Of a stretch of 64,000 nucleotides of DNA, positions 21,656 through 32,404 are shown piece after piece. Source of the DNA: Wolfiporia cocos (lineage: Eukaryota > Basidiomycota > Agaricomycetes > Polyporales > Phaeolaceae). The stretch spans positions 434,001-498,000 of the forward strand of contig JACCLO010000017.1 in assembly GCA_029448655.1 (NCBI GenBank), written 5' to 3'. Each line of letters opens with the position of its first letter. Within the stretch, counting starts at the first letter, position 1. Position numbers and translations under genes: made by a program. The notes below the pieces were generated by a model. The model did not search any database. It was given only the letters and a program-made list of their open reading frames with translations, and had not been told where the DNA came from.

Positions 21656-24600
21656 TTACCCCCTCCTCTAAATTCAGCGTCTTGCCTGTGCTGCCAAAAC
21701 CCTTTGTACCTCGTTGACCTTGTTGACCGTGTAAGAGATTGTAGGCGGTGGGCGACGAGACATGTTCTTCGGGATAGTACATCCGATGAACCAGTAGCTG
21801 AGCTACTTTGTCTTTTGCCTTAACTTCGTATGGGGTTGATCCAAGGTTGTGGATCATGACTTTGACTTCCCCTCTATAGTCCCAGTCGATAACTCCTCCG
21901 AGTACGATTAAGCTCTGCTTCGCCATGCTAGACCGGGTTGCCAGTTGTCCGTAGTACCCGTAAGGGAACAGAACTTGAAGTCCTGTTGAGATTGTGGCGG
22001 TTTGGCTGGGTTGGATTGTTAGTCCTTCCATAGCATAGATATCGTGTCCAGCGGAGTGTGGGGTTCCTTTTGCAGGATAGAGTGGAGCTGCGTCCTTGTC
22101 ACCGAATGGTACGGCAAATTCCAGGTAGTCATTGAAGACGATATTGTCTTCTACGAAGTTTCCGAACGGGTCTCTTTTCAGCCATCGGCTGGTGGGTTTG
22201 ACTGGCCTCTCCTGATCGGAGTCATAACCCTCGGACTCGTCTTCATTGTTGTCCGAGTGCATGGGCCAGTCATCGGGCCAGAGGTAGCGATCTCCCACTT
22301 TCCAGTTAGGATCATCGTCGGGTTCAGCAACAGCAATAGTTCGGTGTGCCAAGAGGTGGTTTGTCTGAGCATTGAAGAACCGGGCTTTGTATTCGTCCAG
22401 TACTTCCTTAGAGTGCTCAAGGTTTTCTTCGGGTTCCCATGTATCATCCTTGGACGTAGTGTCCGACCATCGGACGAGGTACTCAAGTTTCCCTCTTCGT
22501 TTCCGGTGGTTAAGGATTTCTGATACCTCCCATTCTCTGTCGTCGTCTTCCGATAGTTCAGGGGACGGCGACCGATCTTCTGTTTGGACGTATGGTACTA
22601 GCTTGGACGCGTGGAATACCGGGTGGTATTGACGATATTGTGACCCCATTGTTAATCTGAAGGTCACCGGCGATAAGACTTCTGCAATCTTGAAAGGGCC
22701 GATATATCGTGGGGCCAGACTCTTTTCAGATGTCTGGGAATCTTTAGTACTAACTAGTACTTTATCACCAACGCGTAGATCGAGTTGTTTGTGTCCTCGA
22801 TCGCTGCGATCGCTGTACCATTTCCATCGTTCGGAAGCTACTAACATAGCGGCTTTCGCTTCCTGTTGTGCTTTCCATCGTTCGTGTGCGATGTCGTTTA
22901 AGTCAGGATTGACTGTGCGGGGGAGTTCCTGATCGCTTGGGCCAGCAAGGGGATGTCTACCTAGTTCGACAAAGAAGGGCAAATGCCTGGTAGTTTCCGA
23001 CGCTACGTTGTTGTAAGCAAACTCTGCCGTAGGCAAGAGTCTACTCCAATTGTCCTTTCTATACGAATTGATGTAGCAGCGAAGGTACTGTTCCAGGGTT
23101 TGGTTAACCCTCTCTGTCTGTCCATCGGTCTGTGGATGATAAGCTGTTGACATCGAGTGTTCGATGTTGAGGAATTGACAGAATTCCTTGAACAGCTTTG
23201 ACGCGAATTGGACGCCTCTATCGCTAATGATCTGACGAGGCAGGCCGTGTAACGGGTAAACCCGTGTATACAAGATGTCGGCCAAATCCTTTGTTCCAAA
23301 CTTGGAACTGATCGGATAGAAGTGCGCCCTCTTCGTTAGTCGGTCCACTACAACCATAATGGAATCGTAAGTCTTCTTGTTGTCGATAGACTTTGGTAGA
23401 TACATGATGAAGTCTATTGTAATGACTTCCCATGGCTGGGTTGGTACGGGGTTAGGTTTGAGTAACCCGTACGGCTTCTCAGGTCGACTCTTCATCTTTT
23501 GACAGATGTCGCATTCCTGTACGTACTTCTTAACGAACGTTGATATGCCTGGCCACCAGAAGTTACGAGTTACTAGTTCGTAGGTCTTCCAGCGTCCAAA
23601 GTGACCAGCAGTGATGTGGTCATGGTGTGCGGCTACTACGCGTCGGCGTGTCTGCTCGACGTTAGGGACATAGACCTTTCCCTTGTGTAGTAGTAAGCCG
23701 TTCTCGTAGTTCCAGTCTTGGAGCTCTTTCTTGAATTCCCTTGGTCCCTATGAGAGAAGGGATTGATAGGACAATGTTAGCTTGTCGTCTTGTAATGCTA
23801 AGCGGATAGCCTCGAGTAAGGACTGATTAGAGTCTTCGGCCAAAGACGTAGTTTCGTCAGAAGAGGTTTCCAGGGCCCGAATGGCAAATTCGGTCGCGAA
23901 AAATTCCGGTTTAAGGAGGATTTTATCCCTGTTGTCAAGTTCCACCCCCTCTTCATGATCTGGCCTCCTGGACAGAGGATCCGCGGTAAGCATTGTCTTT
24001 CTGAAGTTGAATCGAGTTAGGTATAATGCCCAACGTGCCTGTCGTCTTGTAAGCTTTTGCGCCGTCTTGAAGTATGTAAGATTTGCGTGATCTGTCCATA
24101 CTTCGAATACCTTGGGGTGCCCCTCGAGATAATGACGCCATTCTTCGAGTGAACGAATAATAGCAAGGAGTTCCTTGTCATATATCTCATAGTTGCGTTC
24201 GGCTTCAGTCATAGACTTGCTGTAGTAAGCAACGGGGTGGTATAAACCATCCTTAGGGTCTAGTTGTGAAAGGACTGAGCCTGTCGCGAAATCGGAGGCA
24301 TCGGACTCGATCCTGAAAGGCGAGTCTTGGTCTGGTATTCTAAGAATTGGCGCAGACGTAAAGGCCTTTTTCAGGTCCTCAAACGCCTGTTGCTCCTTCT
24401 CGCCCCAAGCCCATTTCTGGTTCTTGCGGGTGAGCTGTGTGAGTGGTTTGGCCTTATAGGAAAAGTCCCTAATAAATCGCCTATAGAAATTGGCGAAGCC
24501 TAAGAAGGCTTGGACTTCCTTAACCTTGGTTGGTTGAGGCCATTCAAGAACCCCTTCGTACTTCTTCGGGTCCATCGCAACGGAGTTATGGGAGATGATC

Positions 24601-26054
24601 ATCCCCAAATACTCGATGGACTTTTGTTCGAAAAAGCATTTCTCAGGTTTCGCATAGAGGTCGGAATCCTGAAGTCGCTGCAATACGGCTTTGACTAGTT
24701 TCCGATGCTCTTTGAGGTCGTTTCCGAAAATCAGAATATCGTCTAGGTAAACGATAACCTTTCCCAACTGAATGAAGTCGGAAAGGACGCTATTCATCAT
24801 CGCTTGGAATGTGCCTGGCACGTTACAAAAGCCAAAGTACATAACAGTAGCTTCGTACAGCCCTCTGTGAGTAATGAAGGCTGTCTTCCACTCGTCCCCT
24901 TCCTTTATCCGCACGTTGTTGTATCCCCAACGGAGATCGATCTTGGTAAAGATTGATGCGGATGCGAGCTGATCTATCAACTCGGATATACGAGGAATGG
25001 GATACTTGTTCTGTACTGTAATCTCGTTTAGCTTTCGATAGTCGACTACCATGCGCAGTGACCCGTCCTTCTTTGCTACAAAGAAAACGAGTGATGCTAT
25101 CGGCGATTTGGATTCTCGGATGTAACCTTTGCGAAGTTCTTCATCAATCCACTCGTCTAAGGAGTTTTGCTGAAGCTTAGACATTGGGTAACGTTTTACG
25201 GGCTTCGGCAGTGTTGCGCCCTCGACAAAGTCGATGGCGTGGTCGTAGTCCTTGCGGACAGGCATCCGCTCTGACGCCTTGTGACTGAACACTGTCGGAC
25301 CAAACTCATGATACTCTTTGGGGACTAACGATCTCCACTTTTCAATTGAAGACGAGTCTAAGGATTCTTCATCCTTTTTGAGTATTTCTGCTACAAGTTG
25401 AGCTAGAGTTTTGTTGTCTTCGTCATCCAGCTGCGATAGCAAGTTAACGAAGGGGTTGTCGGAATCTCCTTCTCCTAGTGTGTCCAAAGGGAGATCCCAT
25501 ATACTGACCACTTCGTCAGGGAGTTCATCTGCCTCCTCCTCCGACGGTTTGGCGGGTCTTTGCCTTTTAGCAGCATGTATACATTTTCCTTCTTTTGTAC
25601 ACCGGTCATAAGATATCGTTCCCTTACTCCAATCGAAGTGCGGGTTATGACGTGTGAACCATTCGTACCCTAGGATAAGATCTTGTCCACTAAGTTTAGT
25701 TACGGTGAGACCGATAGTCTCCTTATGAATGCCGTGGACCATGAAGGCCTTAACTAAAGTGTTGATCTTTCCCGCTTTGTTGTAGGTGCCATCTGCATTA
25801 TGTACGTTAATGACGGGGCGAAGCGGTTGGGTTAACAGGTTATTGGCGGTGACGAAGTCGGAATTAATGACGCTAATTTGAGCGCCACTATCTACAAGCG
25901 CTGTAGCCTGTACTTTCTTTCCATATACCCAGAGATCCACGCTAATCTTGAAGGATGTAGCAGGGTCGCGCGATTGATTATGATAAATATGATTGATCTC
26001 TGCAGTGGGTATAATACAACTACGCTCGGTCATCGTACATGGACAGGCCGTCAC
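21609..26054 (-). pseudogene. pol: Element B Pol with one in-frame amber stop
   Basis: Protease, RT, RNase H, integrase, chromodomain and dUTPase in one frame on the minus strand. The first part (26054-23748) holds DSGA protease and an RT with YLDD. Its RNase H lacks about six residues found in Element C just before the KTMLTADPLSRR segment, including the conserved HxPG. A TAG at 23748-23750 interrupts the frame where Element C has Ser. Beyond it the same frame stays open to 21609: HHCC finger, DDE integrase, GPF module, chromodomain and a complete C-terminal dUTPase (GVIDWDYRGEV, ending GFGSTG). The first in-frame ATG is about 20 nt after the gag stop, and gag and pol are in -1 register. Readthrough of TAG is possible but unsupported. 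Confidence 0.88.
21659..21669 (-). other. Element B polypurine tract
   Basis: On the minus strand AGAGGAGGGGG followed by TAA and the 3' LTR. Elements C and D have GAAGAGGGGG-TAA at the same place. Confidence 0.75.
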
Positions 26055-27604
26055 ATACGATCGTAGTAAAAATCCGAAGTATATTTTTTCTTTAAGAGCC
26101 GCTTCGGCGGCTCCGAGAGGGTAGACTGGTGAACAATAACACCAGTTGTGTCGGGGACGGTATCTTTGTCGGCGTCCGAGTCCGTGCCCGCGACCTCCTC
26201 GATATGCGCGCGGGTGAGCGTTCCCACGGTGGATGTGGTGGCGCTCTGCCCCTCGTTGTTGTCCTCCTCGTCCGTCTCATATCTCTCAATGATCCGGACG
26301 AAGCGGCGCTTTTTGCCGTCGTTAGCAGGTGCCGGCCTGCTCGACGTTGTCGATGTGTTTGATGACGACCCGGCTGTCGTCTTGGGCGCTGAGGGAGCGG
26401 TTCCCTTTGGCTGACCCTTCCACTTGCAGTCGTAACAACCGGTGGTACAGCTGTCACGTCCGCACTGGGCGCATTTGTGTGGTGGCGAGACAAGAATCCT
26501 CTTGCCGTCTTTGAGGACGCGCCACGATGCGTCGGATCTAGCGTTGTCGGGCAACTTTCCCGTCTTCGCCTTGGTGTCCCCACCGCTGGCGGTCTTTGCA
26601 GATCCGCTGGTTTGGGACGTAGTGATAGTGGCGGCCTTCTTGCCGCCCGAGCTTCCTTCTACCTTCTTCGTCTCCTTCTTCCCGTCTTCGAAGATACTCC
26701 CGGTAATAACGTCGGGGTACGCGTCCTTGTAGAACTCGATTGCCATATCGAGATATTTCTCCCACTCGGTGGGGGCGGGGTGCTTGATGATCTTCAGCAT
26801 CGAGAAGCCATCGCGTACCTTTTCGGGTAACGCGTCCTTCAGCTCCTCCAGCACCGTCGAGTTCTCAGACTTCGCCGCTTTGACAAGTTGATGAAGTCTC
26901 TCCGCATACGTGAAGAAGTTGGCTTTCGCCTTCTTCTTCCCCTCGTCGCCGAAATACCCCTTGATCTCCTTACGGGCCACCTCCTGGTCCGTCTTCTTCC
27001 CGTAGACGCGCTCCATGTCGTCCTCGAACTCTTTCCACGTTCCTAGGGACTTCGTTACGTCTACCGAGTCCCTAATCCTCTTTTCCTGATATGGGAACGC
27101 CGACCCTGATAGACGCTGCAGGGCCTCGATGATTTGCTCCCGCTCCTGGTAGATTTTTGCTACCGAGAAGTACATGATGCACTTCTGCAGCCATTCCTTC
27201 ACCGGGATCTTAGATCCATCACTGGTAAAGGTCGGTGGGGGCGTCGCCTTGGGGCAGAGAGGTGCTACTCCAGTAGGAGCAGCGGTGGTGGTGGAAGTGG
27301 AGGCGGCTGCCGTCGTGGCAGCGGCCTCGAGCTTGGCGAGGCGATCGGCGAGATCGCGCGTGGTCGTGGACTCCATCTTTCGGAGTCTGGCGAGGGGTGT
27401 GTCGAGGTCGTCACGGGTCGATTGGACCCGGTTTTCCGCTGCAGCCAGGCGTGCTTCCAGCAATCTCGTGTACTGGCGGTGTTCGTCTGCCCTGTGAAGG
27501 ACGAGACGCAGCCTGGAGTCAAGTGCGAAGCGGAATCGACGAAGTTCCTCGTCGGTGTATCTCGCAGCAACGTTCGCGTTCTCGCTCATGAAGTTTAGAC
27601 ACAT
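26051..27604 (-). CDS. gag: Element B Gag with an atypical Cys cluster
   Basis: 517-residue Gag starting at the ATG at 27604. The N-terminal part is a charged helical region (about 15-100), followed by a Thr/Ala-rich linker and the retrotransposon Gag core (about 125-310) with the EWLQK and KEIKGYFG-like segments shared with Element C Gag. Where other Gags have a CCHC knuckle, this one has CX2CX4CX3CX2C (starting CAQC, about residue 380) and no His. The C-terminus is acidic. The gene ends at a TGA (26051-26053) immediately before pol in the -1 frame. The frame is intact. Confidence 0.85.
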   Translation of the reverse strand: MCLNFMSENANVAARYTDEELRRFRFALDSRLRLVLHRADEHRQYTRLLEARLAAAENRVQSTRDDLDTPLARLRKMESTTTRDLADRLAKLEAAATTAAASTSTTTAAPTGVAPLCPKATPPPTFTSDGSKIPVKEWLQKCIMYFSVAKIYQEREQIIEALQRLSGSAFPYQEKRIRDSVDVTKSLGTWKEFEDDMERVYGKKTDQEVARKEIKGYFGDEGKKKAKANFFTYAERLHQLVKAAKSENSTVLEELKDALPEKVRDGFSMLKIIKHPAPTEWEKYLDMAIEFYKDAYPDVITGSIFEDGKKETKKVEGSSGGKKAATITTSQTSGSAKTASGGDTKAKTGKLPDNARSDASWRVLKDGKRILVSPPHKCAQCGRDSCTTGCYDCKWKGQPKGTAPSAPKTTAGSSSNTSTTSSRPAPANDGKKRRFVRIIERYETDEEDNNEGQSATTSTVGTLTRAHIEEVAGTDSDADKDTVPDTTGVIVHQSTLSEPPKRLLKKKYTSDFYYDRM

Positions 27605-27616
27605 TTGAAATGTCTG

Positions 27617-27970
27617 TCAAAGAGCGGCGTGCTCTTCTTCGGGAATAGTGTCGTACGCGTCCCCGGCTACCTCGAATTCCTCCCTGACGGGTAGGACTTC
27701 TTGGCTGTCGAACTCTAAGGCCGTGTAGTCGCCATATTTGGGTGGCAACTGCTTGTTCCCGATAAGGGGACCCGAGAACACAGACGGCCACTGCTCCATA
27801 GGGGGGAGTCGTGGGCGTGAAGTTGTACGGGGGGCGGGGGTGCGTGATACCTGTTGGACGGGTGTGGGGGAGGTGGTTCGCTCCGGGGTGTGCACGGGTG
27901 TGTTGACCGCGGTGCGCAAGCCGGAAGCTTTGGGTTGGGATTGCGACATGGCTAAAAACCTGGTAAGCAC
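27617..27970 (-). CDS. Element B small ORF between upstream ORF and gag
   Basis: 117 codons, Pro/Thr-rich in its first half and acidic at the end (EEFEVAGDAYDTIPEEEH). It stops 12 bases before the gag ATG. Composition suggests coding, but Element C has no counterpart in its short gap (32304-32404). No family recognised; it could be a Gag leader or a chance ORF. Confidence 0.4.
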   Translation of the reverse strand: MLTRFLAMSQSQPKASGLRTAVNTPVHTPERTTSPTPVQQVSRTPAPRTTSRPRLPPMEQWPSVFSGPLIGNKQLPPKYGDYTALEFDSQEVLPVREEFEVAGDAYDTIPEEEHAAL

Positions 27971-28142
27971 TTGTTTGATAAAGCGCGGGAATCCCTGTAA
28001 AGGAGGAGAACCGAGGCAAAAAACGATACGTAATTACTAAAGTTATCTACTGCCATGTCTTGTGCCTTTCTTGAGCCCGAGCTTGAAGTCACACGATAAG
28101 AAGCGTTAAAGCAAGACCCCTTATCAGGTGGTCTGCAAAGGT

Positions 28143-29045
28143 TTACATTTGGTGGACCGGGAACCATACATTGAGGGCGTTAAGTCCCCGTATTATACGT
28201 TGTATGTGCTCCCTATCTACGCTAGGATACCCAGTCATAAAGTTCCCCACGATTTTGCAGTTCTTGACCAACAGCCGCATCTGGCTGTTGTCGATCCTAT
28301 CCATGAGTACCGCCTCGATGAAACCCTTACATACTGTCTGGAGATCCCGTAAGAGGTTGGTTACCTCGTAGGTGGGGTGACCGTTGCAGAGGTCAGAGTT
28401 CGCCACGATGCATGAGTACACCGGGGCGAGCACCTTGGCGGTCTCCAGTAAGATGGGTATCACCTTGGCACCCCAGTCAAACTTCTTCTCCGTGCAGGAG
28501 ATGTCGAATACGTTGAAGTCTTTCGGGATGTCGTAGAGGCGTCTCTCAGCCCATTCGGCCCGCGGCAAGCGGACGAGATCGACGATTTTTTGGAGTTCGT
28601 CGGGCGTGAGGATTCGGTTCATAAGAGACTGATTGGGGGGCGGAGGGGCACGACGGGCGCGGGAAGCTGCGTCGGCCTTGACGTGGCGGGCTACTTCGGC
28701 TTCTTCCTCTAAACGTCGCTCGCGGGCGCGCTTAGCAGAAAGGGCCGCGTACTCCCGCATGGCCTTAGCTTCTTCCTCCGCGATCTGCTGGTTCCTTGTT
28801 TTGATGGCTGCGGGGCCTAGGCGAGGCCCGTGATACTTGGGCTTCCGGATGAGGTCTTCTACCTCCTTTCGGCTCTTGGACGGGATGTCCCAGAGCTCCG
28901 GTTTGCCGTTGGCCACGTTAATTACGACCATCTTATCCGGCATCTTGCCAGTGTCACCCTTCTGCTTCTGCTTCTTGACGAATTGGCCGGCCCTCAGGCG
29001 AGCCTCGACCATCTTGATGGACTTCTCTTGTCGCTCGGCAGGCAT
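28143..29045 (-). CDS. Element B upstream ORF ("ORF0"), 300 aa
   Basis: Intact ORF between the leader and gag. It has a basic N-terminus, a GKPELWDIP motif (about residues 47-55), a long Ala/Glu/Arg-rich helix (about 85-130) and a C-terminal mixed helical region. That region contains KVIPILLETAKVL and RLLVKNCKIVGNF. The same layout and weakly similar motifs occur in the ORF at 31380-32303 of Element C. There is no zinc finger, membrane segment or enzyme motif. Function unknown; its position suggests a structural or RNA-binding accessory protein. Basic leucine-zipper-like pairing is possible but not shown. Confidence 0.7.
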   Translation of the reverse strand: MPAERQEKSIKMVEARLRAGQFVKKQKQKGDTGKMPDKMVVINVANGKPELWDIPSKSRKEVEDLIRKPKYHGPRLGPAAIKTRNQQIAEEEAKAMREYAALSAKRARERRLEEEAEVARHVKADAASRARRAPPPPNQSLMNRILTPDELQKIVDLVRLPRAEWAERRLYDIPKDFNVFDISCTEKKFDWGAKVIPILLETAKVLAPVYSCIVANSDLCNGHPTYEVTNLLRDLQTVCKGFIEAVLMDRIDNSQMRLLVKNCKIVGNFMTGYPSVDREHIQRIIRGLNALNVWFPVHQM

Positions 29046-29650
29046 GGCTGTGTAACTACGTGAGAAAGCTGTACTACAACTATGTAAAAAAGAGTTCGGA
29101 AACAGCCGTTCTTGATGCAGTAAGGTGTCATGTCGGTGTGTCGACGACGGCGTGCATTTCTCTCATACACGTCCGGAGAGGAAGATACATCGGGTCCCGC
29201 TTCCCTTGCGGTCCCGGTAACAGGCCAGATTAGGGTATTACACCCATGGTGGCTAGCCGCAGCACTCCCAAACGTCCACCGCAGGCAAGTTAGCCGCCGC
29301 TGAGAAGCGGTGACCGGGAGATCCCGTTAAGGTTCAATCCCATGTGGTCATTAGGCCGGCAAGCCGGGTTTTAGTCTGGTTCCCGAAGGAACGAGGCTGT
29401 GTCCTTGCGTCTGGACAATAAACGTGTTACTAAGTAACGGGGATAGGTCTGGGGCATCGCCCAAGTCTGATCCACCGCCGCCGTTCACATTAACGGCCCT
29501 TTGCAGGTGCCGCTAATAACCTATTGAATGGCTGGTCGTTGCCATGTATCCCCCAGATCCCAATACAAAAAATACCTGTAAAGGGAAGACACCAAACCGC
29601 CGGCCTAGAAACACAAATCCCCAGGGCCAAAAGGCCGGGGGGCAATGAAA
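29046..29650 (-). other. Element B 5' leader
   Basis: About 600 bases between the primer site and the upstream ORF. No convincing ORF; it probably holds packaging and structure signals. Confidence 0.5.
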
Positions 29651-29661
29651 AGAATAGTTCT
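29651..29661 (-). other. Element B primer binding site, self-priming type (11 nt)
   Basis: On the minus strand AGAACTATTCT, two bases after the 5' LTR of the uninterrupted element. It is the exact reverse complement of the 11 bases at 39768-39778 in the LTR, which lie about 34 nt downstream of TATATAA (39806-39812, minus). Same logic as Element A with unrelated bases. Confidence 0.8.
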
Positions 29662-29664
29662 AAT

Positions 29665-30360
29665 TGTCACAGATTTGGGACATGCCATTATTTTTCCCGT
29701 ATTTTTACCTATTTATCTGGTATTTCTACGACCTTGTAGACATTTACGCTGCTAAGCGCCCGTCTACACGTACACGCAACCAAACAACACGTACACAACG
29801 CGGTATACGTCCACCTGTCATAACAACACGTACATAACACGTTTGTACGCGTCAATGACTCAGCGGACTAACCTCCGGTGTCACGCGCCTTACTCATATC
29901 CCGATATCGGGCTATGTCAGTACATTTGGATAAGCGGCCCGCTCGTTATCACATGCCAATGCCCTTAACGATTACTCATATCCCGATCCCGGTATATAGT
30001 TATCACGTGCATGGCTTACTAACGTAGCAACGCCACTTCCACAACATGGACCTACGGTCCTAACAACGATTCTTACTGGTGCGGCCATTACCGGCGCACA
30101 TGGTCTACTGTAGTTTACGACTTAGCTGTATTAGTTATGTCTGCGCACAGACCGTCTTCATGTTTGGCTCCCTTACTGGTAACCAAACAATGCATGTATA
30201 TAAGTAGGGCTATCGCTACGATAAGCCTTAGATTTGTTCTCTGCTATCGCATAGTCACATAACATCTCTACTGCGCCTACAAGCGTTCCTCACCAGCTTC
30301 AACAACTCCTTCAAGTCGTTATCAAGCTAAAGCGTGAGTCCCACAACCTTGTTTGTGTCA
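29665..30360 (+). repeat. Element C 5' LTR (696 bp)
   Basis: Runs from TGTCACAGATTTGGG to CTTGTTTGTGTCA. The 3' copy at 38961-39656 has the same length and looks identical. Confidence 0.96.
30197..30240 (+). promoter_or_regulatory. Element C LTR core promoter and inferred RNA 5' end
   Basis: TATATAA at 30197-30203 lies 33 nt upstream of AGATTTGTTCT (30230-30240), the self-primer partner. An inverted repeat GGCTATC (30208-30214) / GATAAGCC (30220-30227, one bulged A) sits between them. Confidence 0.72.
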
Positions 30361-30362
30361 TA

Positions 30363-30373
30363 AGAACAAATCT
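30363..30373 (+). other. Element C primer binding site, self-priming type (11 nt)
   Basis: AGAACAAATCT, two bases after the 5' LTR, is the exact reverse complement of 30230-30240. Pairing stops on both sides, so it is 11 bp as in Elements A and B. Confidence 0.82.
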
Positions 30374-31379
30374 GCCCCCTACCCCCGCCCTTGCGCTTGC
30401 GCTTGGGCCTGGGTTTCTATCCTACAGGGGCTATTACTCGTTGCTGCGCACATCCCTACTCTTGACAAAGAGTTAGGGGTGATAGTTGAGATCTGGGGGA
30501 TACATCGTCATCCTCGGCAGAGGATTGACAACCAGGGAAGCCACACCGCCTTTTTAGGCAGGAGGCCTACCTAACCCGGACTCCAGGGTTAAGGAGACAT
30601 GGTCCTCGCTGACAAGCTTGGACTATGCGCGGTTAAGACCCGCCTGTGGAGAAAAGGGGACGGTCTGCCTGTGTGCGCCCAACCCCCTGTCATGGCAAGC
30701 GTTGTTCAGCGCCCCATCACTATCCACAGGGTCATCAGTATGATGGCATGGGAATTTTCCAAAGCCGCCTCCCAGGCGTAAGGGACCTGCTTTGAACCCG
30801 TTATGGGAAAAGCAGTGAGGGGGGTGACGTAAAAAATCACCCTGCCATAGGTCACTCGCGGTAGCCAATAGCATAAGTCCTACGGGCAGCTCGGCGTGCG
30901 AGCATGGGTCAAACGGATTTGGGGCCCCATTGGAAGAGAAGCGCGTGGCCCACTCCTTCGGGATGTGGAGCGCTGCTTTCTCGCGATCTTAGATCGACGA
31001 TGGTTTTTTAGCCCTGATGTGACACCCATGTGGCTACAGACGGCAACCTCATTGTTGAAGCATGGACAGGCTAAGGGGTGTAAAATCCCAGCCACTTTCC
31101 GGCATCGTCCCTCCGGGGCGGTGTCGTGTATCCGATTCCCAATCATCTGACCCAGGAACCGGCCTGGCAGTCAGCAACTCTACCCCTGGAGTCGGCGCCT
31201 CTGACCGTTAGGGTCATGCGAATATCCGCGCCGTCTCGGCACAGGGTTTGCGCGCAACATAAGAGTAATTATGCCCCGTAGTACACCTTCTTTGCTCCTG
31301 AAAAGGAGTCCACTACCCTACCTTACATAATCCCTTTTATTCCTGTTCTTGGACGTATCACTGGGAAACTTTGTTTCTC
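30374..31379 (+). other. Element C 5' leader
   Basis: About 1 kb between primer site and upstream ORF. Several short ORFs but none convincing; contains many potential stem-loops. Likely packaging and translation-control region. Confidence 0.5.
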
Positions 31380-32303
31380 ATGAAGGCTGCACTTTCTAGA
31401 ATCATGCCCCGCGTTACCCGTCGCACTCGTGGCTCCTCCACTGCCCCTTACGTCAAACCGGCGAAGCGGTCTCTTCTCAGCCGCATCGACACCGCCGATA
31501 TTCCTCGGGCAGAGGACGTCACGTACACTCTTCCTGTAAAGGAAGATTACACCGGGAAGCTCCATCTTTGGGAGATTCCCGTCCACATGCCAAAGCACAT
31601 CGCTGAGGCTGGGAAACCCGCTCCTCGACCTCCTAAGCCAGTTCCGCTCGCTAAGCGTATCTGGACAGAGGAAGAGAAGCTAGCGCAATCCATTACCGCC
31701 ATGGAGAACCTAATCGAACTCCGCGAAATCAACAAACTTAAGCTCGCCCGCGATAAGCTGAATAAGCGAATCGCCGCCAAACAAGCCGCTAAGGAAGCCA
31801 AGCAAGCAGCTTCTTCACTGGCCCTCCGTCTCTCCAGCCCGGCGGCCGGACCTTCCGTTCCGGCCAATCACAAGATTCTCGACCCTTCCCTCGTCTTCGG
31901 GAAGAAGAAGCCTCTCCAAGCATGCGATCAAGTTATTCCCATGCTAGAAGGCACTCTCACTCGTCTCACGCCTCTCGCCAACCACCCCCCTAATTACCCA
32001 GGCTTCCATATGGAAAACGATATGCGTTTCCACACTATGGTAGTAGAATTGGAGGACTTGGTGGATAACGTAAAGGATAGAGCGAGACGGGGAAGGATCA
32101 CCAATAGAGACTGGAGAATTATGAAAAAGTACTGTAAACAGCTCGGCAATATTTCCTTTTTGGATTGGCGTACGGACTTAGCTCGTATCGTAGCAGAATG
32201 TGTAGCGCTACATATTACTTTTGCCTTCGGTGTAACACCACCTGACAAGGTGGCAGGGCCCTCAACTACTTCGGTAGAAGAGGATATACTCGCGATTGTG
32301 TAG
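31380..32303 (+). CDS. Element C upstream ORF ("ORF0"), 307 aa
   Basis: Starts at the ATG at 31380; a second ATG at 31404 is also possible. It has a basic N-terminus, a GKLHLWEIP motif (about residue 60), a Pro-rich stretch and a long Lys/Glu/Ala-rich helix (about 95-145). The C-terminal domain contains QVIPMLEGTLTRLTPL and WRIMKKYCKQLGNI. The order and several motifs match the ORF at 28143-29045 of Element B. It ends 100 bases before gag. No known domain recognised; the function is unknown. Confidence 0.75.
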   Translation: MKAALSRIMPRVTRRTRGSSTAPYVKPAKRSLLSRIDTADIPRAEDVTYTLPVKEDYTGKLHLWEIPVHMPKHIAEAGKPAPRPPKPVPLAKRIWTEEEKLAQSITAMENLIELREINKLKLARDKLNKRIAAKQAAKEAKQAASSLALRLSSPAAGPSVPANHKILDPSLVFGKKKPLQACDQVIPMLEGTLTRLTPLANHPPNYPGFHMENDMRFHTMVVELEDLVDNVKDRARRGRITNRDWRIMKKYCKQLGNISFLDWRTDLARIVAECVALHITFAFGVTPPDKVAGPSTTSVEEDILAIV

Positions 32304-32404
32304 TAGCAATACTATCGTCTTTTAACTCTGAAATAGAGTGCGAGTGTGATCTATAACGAAAGTTGCAGCTTTCAAAACCAATCCCTTCTTAAGAATCTAA
32401 GACA

